Source: Istiophorus platypterus (Eukaryota; Chordata; Actinopteri; Istiophoriformes; Istiophoridae). From it: a stretch of DNA of 64,000 nucleotides. Under the pieces are notes generated by a model. It was not told the origin of the DNA. It did no database searches and saw only the letters and a list, made by a program, of their open reading frames with translations. Each line of letters starts with the position of its first letter. The first letter of the stretch is position 1. Of the stretch, positions 47,029 through 59,164 are shown one piece after another. The stretch lies in the NCBI GenBank assembly GCA_016859345.1, contig CM029122.1:2355001-2419000 (forward strand), read 5' to 3'. The translations under genes and the position numbers were made by a program.

Positions 47029-47890
47029 CACGATAATCAGCCACAACGTTAAACCCATTTACTGGTTTTAACGTTGTGGCTGAAGGAAAAAGGAAATACC
47101 AGCGTAAAGCATCTCATCAGGTGTTGGGCCACAACATTCAGCTTCAGTGACTGCGAAGGCCACAGCATATGATTCATTTATCATTCATTTGTTTGGCAGT
47201 GACCCCCCTGTCCTGTGGACGGGGGGAGGGGGGGGGGGCATCATTGTCCTGGACGAGACCCCCTCCCATCAGGACGGGGATGTTTCGTCACAGGAAGGAG
47301 GCGATCACTCAGAGCGGCTCAGCTTTGTATTGATTAGCAGTGACCCCTCCTCTCGAAGGGGACAAGTGGACCCCCCAAGCCTACCGGAGCCACCGGACCC
47401 CCCTCCAGCATTCAGGACTCTACTCCGGCCTCGGCGGCCGCCACACTCGCACTCGCCTGCTCGGCGATAACGTGGCGAAGGACGACTCCTCCACACCTCT
47501 GCAGACCAGAGCCGGCGGCTTCTGCTCCACTCAGCTCATCTTCCCGACCCGACCGCGACCTCCCCCTCCCCTGGCATCGGTGCTGTCCGTCATCCGTGGG
47601 GGCCGCGGTCGTCAAACGTTGACCCGTCGACCACGTTTTCTGATTTCCTTCTGCCCGCTGACCTCTTTGACCATGGAGCCTGGCGCGGCCGTCGCTCCAG
47701 TCGCTCTTCTGTGTAGAAATGCCAGCCAGTCCCTGTGATTGAACCTCCCGCCCCAACGATGAAGCCTTTGCACCTGTGTGGAGGCATCTGCAGTCATTAC
47801 ATTTCTCCACGCGTTTCTCCCTTTATTCAGGGTTCTTTCATCCCTTAATTTGTCACCTGTCCGTATATGAGGACGGCGACGACAAACACG
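47029..47890 (-). mobile_element. Decayed Tc1-like DNA transposon, transposase antisense to plus
   Basis: The left end carries TCAGCCACAACGTTAAACC (47037-47055) and its reverse complement at 47064-47083, the GATCAGCCACAACATTAAAACC-type terminus of this family. Then follow recognisable phrases: CATCAGGTGTTGGGCCAC (about 47114), GTGACTGCGAAGGCCACAGC (47147), CATCAGGACGGGGATGTTTC, GCGATCACTCAGAGCGG, TTTGTATTGATT (47324) and GGGGACAAGTGGAC (47358). In intact elements these lie antisense to the transposase. About 150 bp seem to be missing near 47143. Homology beyond about 47560 is weaker. The open frames here carry no intact DDE transposase, and many CpG-creating changes have raised GC. Confidence 0.8.
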
Positions 47891-47899
47891 TCCGCGTGC

Positions 47900-48150
47900 A
47901 GCGTGCGAATCAAAGGTGGCATACCGCAGATTTACCGTCACTCCATTCCAGGGATTCTCTGTCGCTGACTCGTTCTGGAAGCGAATCAAATCATTAATCA
48001 CCTTGGAGGTAAATGTTTGACTGTCACGACCCACTGCCGGATTAAAGGTGTTATTAACACGGACTTTTTTTTTTACACACACATGTGCGTGCACACACAC
48101 ACAAACACATACACACTAAAGTGCGCATGCACACACACTTTGTTTAATCC
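47900..48150. other. Noncoding flank with short CA repeats
   Basis: Contains CA/CACA runs near 48075-48140; no gene. Confidence 0.5.
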
Positions 48151-48228
48151 CTTTCATGGCGGGTGGCTGTGCAGGCGGATGCTGTTTAAACAGAGCGGGC
48201 CCTTGATGTGGGGCCTCCAGGGGCCAGG

Positions 48229-48262
<34 letters not shown>

Positions 48263-48450
48263 TCTCCCGAGTTTTCTGGCCATGGGAACAATGGTCCTTT
48301 AGAATGTGAGGTTACTGGTGCGCTGACCCCTGGCAAATAAGAGCCATGTTCTGGCATTCCAGGCCTGATTGGCACTTTGAGCCCGCAGAGAGCTCAAAGG
48401 AGACACAGGAAATGTGACCAGTGTAATTGGTTATATATTAGCGGAGCATC
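48150..48450. promoter_or_regulatory. Possible conserved regulatory block split by a (GT)n run
   Basis: Text either side of the (GT) run at 48228-48261 is repeat-free, with GAACAATGG (SOX-type) near 48286-48294 and TAATTGGTTATATATTAG near 48424-48441. Inference only. Confidence 0.22.
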
Positions 48451-48717
48451 CCCCCCCACCCCCGTTTAAATGATGGAACATTCTTCAGTGACACTTAGGT
48501 GGATGGGGCTGGGATTCCACGGGCTACGGGGGGAGGGAGAGGGGAGGGACGAACAAGGGGGGGGGGCAAAGATGAGGAAGAAAAGAAGGTAAAAAGGGCA
48601 AGAGAGGTAAAAAAAAAAAACCAAAACGCTGGAAGATTCGTTCTGATTTGTCTCCAGAGAAACGGCAGCTCTCAAGGATGACGCTGGGGGGGGCGTCTTC
48701 CCTCCACAGCCCCCCCT

Positions 48718-49303
48718 ACACACACACACACACACACACGATATGTTCGGCACTCTGTTCCTGAAGTGTGGCGGTAGGGGAGGGGGGGGCAGAGGAGGCC
48801 AAATCAGTAGCTTGACCTTTGACACCGGGTGCTCGGTCGCAGTTCATGAAGGCTTCATATAACACTGGGGCCCCCGTGATGCATTTGGGTACAGGCTCGT
48901 GTCTCTGAGCGCCGCCGCGTTTTGGATCGTTTCCTTTTCTTCTATCTTTTCTTTCTTTTTTTAATGCATAACAGATATCTGTCAAGGTAACAGCACCAAT
49001 ATTGTGAAAGTAGCCCGAGAGCCCCGGCGTGGATCCGTGGCCGAGCGTCAGAGGAACGAGTTATTATCCCCTGAGGCTCAGCCGGGGGGGGGGGGGCCCT
49101 CGGAGGCGGCGGACCCACAGCACCACCCTGCATTCCTCCCGCATACAATGAGCGCGAGGACGGAACGGGCACCGATGGCTGCTAATACGAGTTCACTGAA
49201 GAGATCCTATCTAGGCCGGGTCCATTCAGAACACAAATGCTCGTTGGGGGTAGTTTAGATAACATTAGTCTGGGCAGAAATCCCCACAGCTCAGAGACAG
49301 ACA

Positions 49304-49366
<63 letters not shown>
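48718..49366. repeat. (CA)n microsatellites
   Basis: CA runs at about 48718-48740 and a 62-bp pure run at 49305-49366. Between them the DNA is GC-rich with G runs (e.g. 49084-49096) but without a gene. Confidence 0.9.
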
Positions 49367-49368
<2 letters not shown>

Positions 49369-49369
49369 T

Positions 49370-50313
49370 GGTATGTGGCCTTAGGGTAAATGCAAAACAC
49401 ACAGATCTTGTTGTAAACTAACTAGCGGTTGTCAGTTTCTGTCCGTCAGGCCCATTAAATCCGTTGGGGACCAATGAGAAACTCGTGAAAACGGACCACC
49501 CACCCCCGTCAACGCCGACGCCATCTTTGGGGGGTTTTGTCTTTTTCTTTTTTTTTTTTGCCGAAGTTCAAATGAAGCTGGCGAGTTAATACGAAGTTAA
49601 TGAGCTGTAAAACTGAATCGTAATAACCTAAACTGTTTAGTTCAAATCATTAATCGAGAAAACGGAATTTTGTTGGACAAAAACATGATATGATCAAGAT
49701 AAGATTACACTGAAAGTCTTTACGCTGAATTTTTGCGGGTTGACAATCCCAGTGCATCAAATTCCTCAACCAGATTTTATCATTGGTTTTAGGTGAAATC
49801 GTTTTTTAACACTTTGTACATTTCAGCGATTTATTTCCAAAAAAGAAAAACAAACGCGTCTTCACTATCAGCATCTGCCGCCTGAATCAGATTCAAGCCC
49901 ACATCTTGTTGCATTGTAGTATGTAAAGTATGCATGCGCCTCTATCAGTGCTGCCTGCACAAACAGGCTTATATTAACTGTTCCACCACATACTTCTGCA
50001 CCGCTTTAAACACCATCCTCACTCAGAAGCACCACCCCCCACCGGTTCTTTCTATATCTGTTGGCCAGCGCGAACGCAAGCGCTCGCTCACGCTCCCCAT
50101 CGTCTCGTGGTGAAACGTGAGGCGGGCGGCCGGGCCGTTAACCACGAAGGACCGCCGAGCGTTCCCCTCGCAGTGGGAAGTAGTTACCTGAGAGGATGGA
50201 TCCGGACGAGGGGGGCCGTCCTTTGGTTTGCCGGTGAGCGGGTCGGGGCTTTAAGCTGTTGTGATCAATCGGGTCCATCTGAAGACGTCTTCCCGAGTTA
50301 CCGAGCTGAGGAT

Positions 50314-50351
<38 letters not shown>

Positions 50352-51290
50352 TGCACGCACACACGCATACACACTGGGACACAGCACTCAGGGAAAAAAA
50401 ACGGTGAATAAAAACACAACCGCAAACACAGACACAGGGATTACACAGGCATTTAACAAGCTCTTTGTGCAGGTCAAAGTTGACTGCAGGCCCCTCAGGA
50501 ATAAAAGGGGGGGGGGGGTGGAGGGTTAGCTGGGGGGGGGGGGGGGGGGCAACAGAAGGGAGAGCTGGGGAATGCAAGGGATACAGGGGGAACAGAGGCA
50601 CCGGCTGAAGCAAATAAATCTCAAACAGACATGATGGATGAATTCCAGTCGTCCTTCTTCTACCATCAATGTCAGCTCACTGAAATAAAGAACTGCTGTG
50701 TGTCTATAGCCGTTTTGGTTGTTTTTTTTTCAAACAATGAAAGATTTCCATCAGTCAGAAGGAGAAAAATACATCTGAGATCCTGAACCGAGTCATAGAC
50801 TGTCAACGAGGAGTCGCAGGGGTTGGGACCACCCGTGAACCCCCCCCCACCACACAGGGCCCGGGGACGCTCCGGTTCCTTGGCGAGGCTGGAGAGGCCC
50901 CTCTAGGACGCGTGGAACCGTAAACCGCTGTCCGGGGATCTGCCGGACGGCCGAGGGACGGATCTCTGCTGCCGGACCGATCCACGTCTCCCGGCCCACG
51001 GAGATCTCACAACCTGCGGTTCCTGGAGAGGAGGGCGGCTTCGCCTCGCACTCAGAAAACCCGCCTGCTCCTCAAAGCAGACATGCACTGACATGGGAAC
51101 GGGTCTGAATGGTGGTGGTGGTTGGGGGGGGGGTGGTGGTGGGGGGACGTACTCACTTTAAACAATATTTTTTATTGGCTCTGGTTGCAACTGCAAAAGC
51201 AAAATCACCAGGACAGAAGACTGCAGCGTCCTGAGGTCACCTTCAAAAGACAGGCTCCGAATGGTAGTTACCCAGGTTAGGATTTAAGGA

Positions 51291-51332
<42 letters not shown>

Positions 51333-52250
51333 CTCGCTGCCACTGGGCTACTCCAAGTCAGGGAGAAATTATTGGACCGACGGCGCCCTCTTGTGTCTGC
51401 ATGTTATAAAAGACACCCGTTCTGGGGGTCTACTTCTTGGTACCACCATGCAGCGACAGGCTACTCGCAGGACACAGGAAATGGACTCCAGGAGTTTTGG
51501 GGTGTGTGTGTGTTGCCGGGGACCAACTGGAACATTAATCGGGGGAGTCGGCAGTAATGAAGCCCGGCAGGCACCGGAGTGTGTTGGCCAACCGCGGCCC
51601 GTAGATGGCAGTGTTGCATATTTCATATCTGCATGTAAACATATATAGATGGGTAAGATCAGACGTGTTCTGACAGCATCTGCCCTGAAATGTGCGTCTG
51701 CTACGATGGGACCAAATACATTTTTAGGCTTCCACCTGCAAGGATCACTATTTGCATGTTTTTGTCGAGCTATTGTACAAACAGTGGTGTCGGTGCTCTT
51801 ACTTGAGTGTGTGTGTGTGTGTACTTCAGCTCATACATATATAAGCCGTGCGGGTTTTTTCCTGTGTGACTCCTCGCAGCTCCGTCCTGAACCCGCTCTG
51901 ACCTCAGCGCCGCGGCGCTGCATTCCTGTGGAGATCGCGTCTGCGAAAGAAAACAGCCTTCAAAAAAAGCCCGGTGTGTCTCTGCTGCTGCTGCCGCTGG
52001 AACTCTTGACATTTCAGGAGAAGGTTCAGGTTCGTGTGTGTGTGTGTGTGTGTGTTATATACTTGCTCAACTATTTTGAGAAAACTGTAGCTGGGCGGAT
52101 GTTCTTGCAGACAGATGTGAAAGGCTTCCGTTATGCACCGTCTCATTATTTACAGACTAGACAGTATCTCTCGCTGGCGAGCCACTTACCAATACGACCA
52201 AGGATCGATTATTTCCATTATCGATTCATCTGTCAATGAAATGTACAAAG
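49370..52250. other. Noncoding, microsatellites and poly-G
   Basis: 49550-50000 is AT-rich. (CA) lies at about 50315-50348. G12 at 50507-50518 and G18 at 50532-50549 are close together. (CT) lies at 51293-51329 and (GT) at about 51806-51823 and 52034-52055. Frames of up to about 200 codons are low-complexity or unrecognisable. Confidence 0.5.
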
Positions 52251-52254
52251 AATA

Positions 52255-52790
52255 AGGTTAATTCATTCAGTTTCTCAGCGGCCGAAGTCAGCGATTCGCC
52301 TGTTTAGGCCAAAACCTTGAAATACTCAAATGGCAAACGATGACGCTTCAGAAGCTGAGACTGTTTGGTATCTTTGCCTGGCCTCAATTATCGGAGCAGG
52401 TGCCGATTAATTTCCTGTTGATCGACTGTTTGATTTATCCTCTAATCCTTGTCCAGAGAGAAAAAAGAAAAACAGGCTTCTTCCGATGTGTCTTTATTAG
52501 ACCCAACGTTTTTAATACGAACACACATCTTGTAAATATAAAAACCTTGTGTTGACTGAAATGCACCTTTATCAAAGACAGCCCAGCGTCTCCCTGCCAA
52601 GCCTCCTAAACAAAATAACGAAACAGGTTGTTGGTCATTGCCCTTTAAAAGACCCATTGATTGCTTTCTGATCGACATCCCGATCATTTGTCAATACCGT
52701 GCATGATACTTCCACCTTTGCTGATGACAGGTCTTTATGGGATGGACAGGGACATTCTTCTGCTGAGGACAGTGACAGGATGAGACTGAA
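52255..52790. promoter_or_regulatory. Two repeat-free blocks rich in homeodomain-like motifs
   Basis: 52330-52460 contains CTCAATTATCGG, CCGATTAATTTCC and CTCTAATCC; 52555-52790 contains CCTTTATCAAAG, CCCATTGATTGC and GATCATTTGTCAAT. The blocks stand out from surrounding microsatellites and end at the (GA) run of 52815-52849. They read like conserved noncoding elements, but conservation is untested. Confidence 0.28.
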
Positions 52791-52811
52791 CCATTTAGTC
52801 CACAGGCCAAA

Positions 52812-52814
<3 letters not shown>

Positions 52815-52852
<38 letters not shown>

Positions 52853-53124
52853 CCACTATGAGATGAAATTGAAACCAGTCTCTTCATCTCATCCTTAGCG
52901 AGACAGACAAGAAGCGAATGGACCTGAAGGTCCGAGCCCTCTGGTGAGAGGCGTCCCGTCCGACGCTGTCTAAGGGCGAGGGACGGGACGAAAGGAGCCG
53001 GGAGCCTCAGAAGACGGCCACCGACCAAACTCCAAGAAACACCGCAGATATGCGCAGTGCTGTTGGGCCTCAAGTTCGCCGAGCAGCCGGCGAGCAGCCG
53101 GCGAGCAGCCGGCGAGCAGCCGGC
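52815..53124. repeat. (GA)n run and a perfect 11-bp minisatellite
   Basis: (GA)n covers 52815-52849. GAGCAGCCGGC is repeated four times exactly at 53081-53124. Confidence 0.9.
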
Positions 53125-53259
53125 GCCGCCAAGCCCCAGCAAACAGACACAAGTCCTCAACGCAGCTCTTTTTATTTATTTATCTTAAGATTGAAGCAAA
53201 TGCAGCTCACTTTCAACAACTTTATTTATCGTGTACATCAGGCATCGACATATTTACTC

Positions 53260-53267
53260 GAGCCCGT

Positions 53268-53304
<37 letters not shown>

Positions 53305-54800
53305 GGGGTTCAGAGTTATTACTGACAACAGCCGCCAACTCCTGGACTGAGGCTGATAATGACACACCACAGTTACAGATACCCTCATTAAATCGCATAA
53401 CTATCTGGTAAAAAATACACACACACACTTATTCCACACAGACACATTTGATGTAGAACCTCTGTCTCTCTCTGCTTTATAAAGTCTGATCATAAAAGTG
53501 AAAGAACCCAGTGGAAACGCCTCCTGACCCATTACGCTCCACAGGTCTCCGGGAAGACGAATGGCCGCCGTCATGAGCGTGTGCAGTGACACCACATAGC
53601 TCCAGGATGCTGTAATAGCCCCCCCCCCAAAAAGGTCTGTCTGTCCTGTCTGAGAGTCCTGTGTGCAAGGTGACGTCAGTGGAAAAACTGTGAGGGAAGT
53701 GGCTGCGACTGATTCAGCTCTGTGTCAGCTGGGGGGGGTCAAAGGCTGGCCTCAAGGCCCCGGGGGCTTGGATTCCTCAGGTACCAGGATGTCTGCTCCC
53801 TCACAGGAAGCAGGAAATCTGTTACTCACATTAGTCACAGACGGGCGTTATGATGCCACTGGACGCATCCGGGGATGAAGACATACCTGCCCCCCCACAC
53901 ACACCCCCAGGGACTTTCCATGCCGGTTCAGGTTTTTCTTTTTCGGGTCAGGGGCTCTTCTTATGACACAGACAAAAAGCCCCCTGAAACACACACACCC
54001 ACTCACACACACACACACACCCACACACACCTCCTTCCAAACAAGGAGGGCTTTTTTTGGTGAAGGGGCAGAGTGATTTTTGGACACGGGCCTATTTCAA
54101 CTCACAATAGGGAGAAATAGCCTGCGCTAAGTTTAGCCGTGAGCTCCTTTCAACACACGGGGTGAATGTGTGAATATGGTGTTTAACCTGCTCTGGGTTT
54201 GTTTCTGTAGATTTTTTGTGCACGTAGCCCCGAGTTCTGTTGGTTCCGGGCAGATGCATTTAGGCCCGAGTCTCTGAAGACGAGGCTGTTGCAGAAACCT
54301 GCGCTCGAACGCCCTCGGGCCGCCAGGAGATGTTTCCGATTTCCAGAGCATAGAAAGAAACAGAAAAAAAGAAGAGTCCAGAGCCACGGCAGAGGTTCTG
54401 CGAGGTGGTTTCCAGGCCACGGCAGAATCCCGACGAGCTCGCAGTGACTACGCGGACATGCCGAGGTTCAGCGGGTGTGTGGGAGGCGGATGCCAAGGCC
54501 AGTAATTCCCTCTTGTTTAGTCACAAACCAAAAAAAACCCAGAAACTCCTGAATTTTTTTTTGAGCCGATGTCAGCGCTAAAGGGGGAAACGCGAAGGGA
54601 TCTCTGGGGTTTTCATAATTCATCCTGAGGGGGACGCGAACATCTGGACCGGGGCCTGCGAAAAGGCCATTTATTAGTGGAGACGTTTCACTCAGAGCCA
54701 CAAATGGTGTAGGAGGGAGGGATGGCGGCTTCACTTATCATTAGCAAAATCATTCGGGAGCCATAACTGTCTGCGGTAAATCTCACAGCAATCCGTCCCA
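53260..54800. other. Noncoding, no gene seen
   Basis: (GT)n at about 53268-53301 followed by seven G. CA-rich tracts near 53990-54030. The remainder is of average complexity without recognisable exons. Confidence 0.45.
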
Positions 54801-54811
54801 CATTTAGGTCT

Positions 54812-54928
54812 GGGCCGAGGAGGTGGATCGACTCCGGGCCGAGGAGGTGGATCGACTCCGGGCCGAGGAGGTGGATCGACTCCCGGCCGAGGAAGTGGAT
54901 CGACTCCGGGCCGGGGCGTTGGATCAAC
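54812..54928. repeat. 24-bp minisatellite, about five copies
   Basis: The unit GGGCCGAGGAGG + TGGATCGACTCC repeats at 54812, 54836, 54860 and 54884, with a diverged partial copy at 54908-54928. Since 24 is a multiple of 3, the plus frame reads as an EEVDRLRA octapeptide repeat, but there is no support for translation. Confidence 0.92.
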
Positions 54929-54929
54929 G

Positions 54930-57729
54930 GCCCAATGGATGGTTTCATCACCTCATAGCTAGAATAAGTTCCTCTATTCGTACTATCTATTGTATAAAAG
55001 TGGGTGGAGAGGAAGCTGACGAGACGCTATCAGCCATAGGCTGCTTTCAGACCATCCCTGTCGCCTCGTCATTCGGCCTCGCCAGCCGGCGGTGGCTACG
55101 GGGGCCCGTCACGGACCCGACAAGGCCCGTCCTCCGCCTCTCCTTCGCCGGCCCGGCTGTGGGGCTGGCGCCGGGCTTCTCCGGGATCCGACTCAGACAC
55201 AGATGTCCCTGGAAACAGGACAAACTGCAGGTCTTTTTTTCCTTGAAGCTGATTTTAATAAAAACAGGGATTTTTTTTGGAACCTATAATTGTGGCGAAG
55301 CACATTTTCGAAATATATAAGTTATTTGTAAAAACTTTACTTGTGCAAGACACGGTTCAGGTTTATCTTCTATGATTCCACCTCCAGCCATTTTACCGAG
55401 ACTCTAAAGACCATTTGGGCGTTTTTGTGTGTCCTACGTTTTTGCGGAGCTTCCGGACCTTAGTTTTCTGTCACCACCTCCTGTCTGCGAGTGTCAGTGT
55501 TGAGCTCTCTCTCATCTCGCCTAGAAGCTCCCGCCCGTATCCTCCTGGGGAAGGAAGAGGGGGGGTATTTGGGTTGGGGGTGAAGGGCCAGGAAAAGACT
55601 GTGGATGGGGGAGAAAATACCTCACTGGCTGGTGCCACCTCATGAAATCCACCCCGAGAGTCATGTCTTCTGAGCCCGAGCTGCTGTAGTGTGGAAGTAG
55701 TGGGATGTAAGTGGGTGCGTGGGGGGGGGGGGGGGGGGCTGAACTTGATCCTCAAATAACTGACAGCTAAAACACGGACCTTCGACTTCCATCACTTTCC
55801 CATCATGCCTTGTGTCTCTATAGAGCTCTATGGTTGGCGGAGGGCCAATCATGCTGACCACAGCCAGAAAAGTAGTTTACACACTAAAGCCTGAATAAAA
55901 TCAACATCACAAATAATAAGGGCTGTAAACTTGTTAGAGGCAGGTGCATCATTTCCAGGGATTTTCATGGATTCACACGTTACATAAAAGGTACGTTTCT
56001 TTCTCAGCTTTGATCTCGGACGACAAAGTGTTATCTTTTCACACAGCCCTTTGTCTAATTGTGTGAGTCAAAGCGGCTGGGTCTGCGGCGGAGAGACTTT
56101 GTGCTCGTTGGAACTGTCTCCGTTCCAGCTACGCCGCTGTTGTCTCTGCCAAATGTCAACATTAGTACAACGCAGACTGTCTGCCTCTCTGCCCCACAAT
56201 GGGCCTGTTGTGTTAGTGTCAAAGACACGGCAAAGTCTTTAAAGTCGGGACACTTAGGGAAGCTTAGCTTGGCTCTGTTGGGGAATATGTGTGTGTGTGT
56301 GTGTGTGTGTGTTTCTTTTGTGGAGAACCTAAAGCTCCGTTCCAAGCGTCTGCACGTAGCGTCGGAGGTCGCTTCCCACCGCCGGCCGACGTGCATCCAG
56401 CGCGTTTCCTCCTCCGCCGCCGCGGCTGAAACGTGCCTCACGTCCCAACGGGAGACGGACGGTTTTTGAGCCCTCAGCCTGCAGCAGCTGATCCTTCAGG
56501 CAGACTCACCCTTTCTTCCTCACCCGTCCCTCCTCCTCTCATCCTCTTGCTCTCTCTCGCTCTCTCTCTCGCACGCATCTGCCATACGGATCTGATGCAT
56601 TTGCCTTGTTAATGAATCCATGCAGCGACCGCATGTTGTGATGCCTCGAAGACTTTGCAGATCTGGATGAAAAGATCGGACATTAAACCACATGTTTCAG
56701 AGTTGGATCGTGTTTTCCGTACAAATGTTTATACGTAGAGTCAAATTCACTTCATCCCTATATTTCTATATTAGAGCATCTCAAAATTTTTTAGTACCAA
56801 ATTCCCTTTTTGTGATTTTGTCCTGCTGTTTGGGGTGAGGGACACAAAAAGGGGGTAAAAGACAGAAACTTTGGAAGATGAACCCATTGGATTTCGTCTA
56901 GCTCTGACTCCGGAGCAGCCTTTCGCACAGAACAAGGATCGGATCGGATGTCACACTGTGAGGGGATTGCGTCAGGGCCGGTGGGGAGGTATAGGCGACC
57001 AATAATTCACTCCACATACTCCGGCGAAGGAGGGAATCTGTCCCAGACTTGACAAGTATTTGGTGAATTTGGTGAGAGGGGCTGAGGGTGTGATGGCTGG
57101 GAGGACAACAAGGCCTGGCACCCGGGCCGCCTGGTCCCGGTGTTCCTCCGGATTCCTCCGGATTCCTCCTCGTCTCTCGCCACGGGTCCCCTCTGGAACC
57201 GCAGTTACCCGACGCCAAGGCGGAATCTGATGCAACAGACAGGAAGAAAAAAAACAAACAAACCGCTGCAACGAAGCTCTTTTAGCTCGGTTCTTTTAAA
57301 TCGGCCTTTAAATAGGTTTCGATAGGAACCTCGGGGGCCGCGATGCATCTCAGAGAGATACGTGACACACATGTGTTACAGTTTAGGGCCTGAACGGTGC
57401 CAGAATGAATTGGAAGCTATAGGAAGTCAACTGGAAGACGGCGTGATCTCACCGTGGCGTTCGCCGAACACACCCAGAACCTTGACGCCAGATATCCAAG
57501 AGATATTGGCATTTACATATTATAATCTGTTCCACATGACGAGTCGGCTGCGCGGCTGTTTTATGTTTAAACTCCACGAAACGCAATGTTTTTCCTACTG
57601 ATTACCAGCGTTTCTCATCTTAGATCATTTTAGAATCACTGATTAGTGAATTTCAGCGGCTCTGTTTCAACGAGAAAGAGGAGGAACGTGAACAAGGTTC
57701 CCTCCTCTGATATCAAATCTTTAGTCTTT
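54930..57729. other. Noncoding, GC-rich to mixed, no gene seen
   Basis: 55060-55200 is CpG-rich. A long G run lies at about 55722-55738 and (GT)n at 56289-56311. 57365-57605 is repeat-free and could be regulatory. Open frames carry no recognisable domains. Confidence 0.45.
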
Positions 57730-57909
57730 GTACAGTCCTGAAGACACTCGTTGACATAGCGCATTCCCTTGCCCGCTTTACCCCAAACCTGATCTAAACC
57801 CGGTTCCATCCCGAACCCTCAAACCAGGTCTTAACCCTCAAGCAGCGACTTGAAGGTGTAAGGTCGGGACAAAATGTCCTCACAACTGTAGCTTCAATCC
57901 AGAACTTGT

Positions 57910-57942
<33 letters not shown>
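57730..57942 (+). repeat. Copy of a dispersed teleost repeat ending in (CA)n
   Basis: Phrases CCTGAAGACACTCGTTGACA, GCATTCCCTTGCCC, ACCAGGTCTTAACCCTCAA, GGTCGGGACAAAATGTCC and CTCACAA, followed by (CA)n at 57911-57942, match a fish repeat I know (TGAAGACACTCACTGACAT... AAGTCTTAACCCTCAAA... GGGGACCAGCAAAATGTCCCCACAA). Family assignment is uncertain. Confidence 0.6.
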
Positions 57943-57947
<5 letters not shown>

Positions 57948-59160
57948 TCCCAGTATTTACCTTGTTTATTGGACTTCACACACCACACTCTCCTGTCTGG
58001 GAACATTTGTTAACAGTCGGAGGGTCGAGGCTGATAATTTGCTTTTGTGGTCTCTGCAAACCGGTTCGATTCCAAGTGTGTGGAGGCAATTTTCTAAAAC
58101 ATTCGCCGTCTCCGCCACTCGGGGGAAGAAAGTCACGGCTAAGCAGCCGAGCGCCGGGCGCATTGCTGCCAGTGTCTGAGCTAATAAAAGTCTTTTTTAA
58201 CAGGATCCGCGGTGCAGTTTCTCTGCGGTCCTTGGCTGAACATCCAGTTTTGACTGCTGACCTCTTTAAGTCCACGTGCGTGCGTGCGTGAGTGTGTTTT
58301 CACAGGTGCGTCCGCGGAGTCTGCGCGCCTGCGAGCACCGGCCGGCCTGAGTCCGCGTGTGAGCCCGATCTTTTATAAGATCCTGGACCCGGTATTAGGG
58401 CGTCTATTCAGCCTCCTCCAGACACCGGGGATGTTCCGGTGCCCGGCGTTCGTCGGAGCTCTTAGCCGCAGGGGGACTTGGCACCGGGAGACGCCGGCCG
58501 GGGCGAGCGGAGACGCTTAAGGACTCGGGCCGTGCTCGGTGAGAGAGCAAACATTCTCATCCTTAATCCTCCCCAAAGTAAACTTGACCACCAGATTTAC
58601 CCGGGCCGCAGGACACTGTGCACCAGACAGGATGTTAATACCTCCCTCTACTTCCTCGGATAAAAAAATGTGCTCTAATATCTAATTGGAGATGTTTTTC
58701 GGCTCAGAACAGACCGGACCAGATTTAGCCTGCTTTTTAGCCGTGGTTATTCTTTATTTATTTCCCCTGCAGCGGTGTAGAAAGTAAAATAATCTGAGTT
58801 TATAGAAAATATGTCTACATTTTAGACATATATAGTATAGTGTGTATTTGCATTCAAGGGAAAACCGACACACCTACTTTATTAGTCTCGAGCAATTACC
58901 CCAGGATGTTGTTCAACTAATTTCAGACATTTGCTTTTCTTATAAATAGATAAGATTATAAAATAAACAGTCATTTTATGTAGATAAGGATCTGCATGTA
59001 GAAAAACAGGATTTTTTTTTAATCAGGGACGATTTCTGCAGTTTCTGCAAATCTGATCCTCCTTAGAATAACAAAGTTTTAATTTTAAGCATCCAAAAAT
59101 ACTGTTTATGTCTAAAGACTGATAAATAAAAAAACGTCTACCATCACACACAGCTGTAAA
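57943..59160. other. Noncoding; GC-rich left half, AT-rich right half
   Basis: 58280-58530 is CpG-rich with a short CGTG run at 58274-58289; 58780-59160 is AT-rich. No exon or RNA gene supported. Confidence 0.45.
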
Positions 59161-59164
59161 CTCG

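Noticed and set aside
51649..52239. 196-codon frame
   Set aside because: Contains a (GT)n-derived VCVCV run and no domain; likely chance in a low-stop region.
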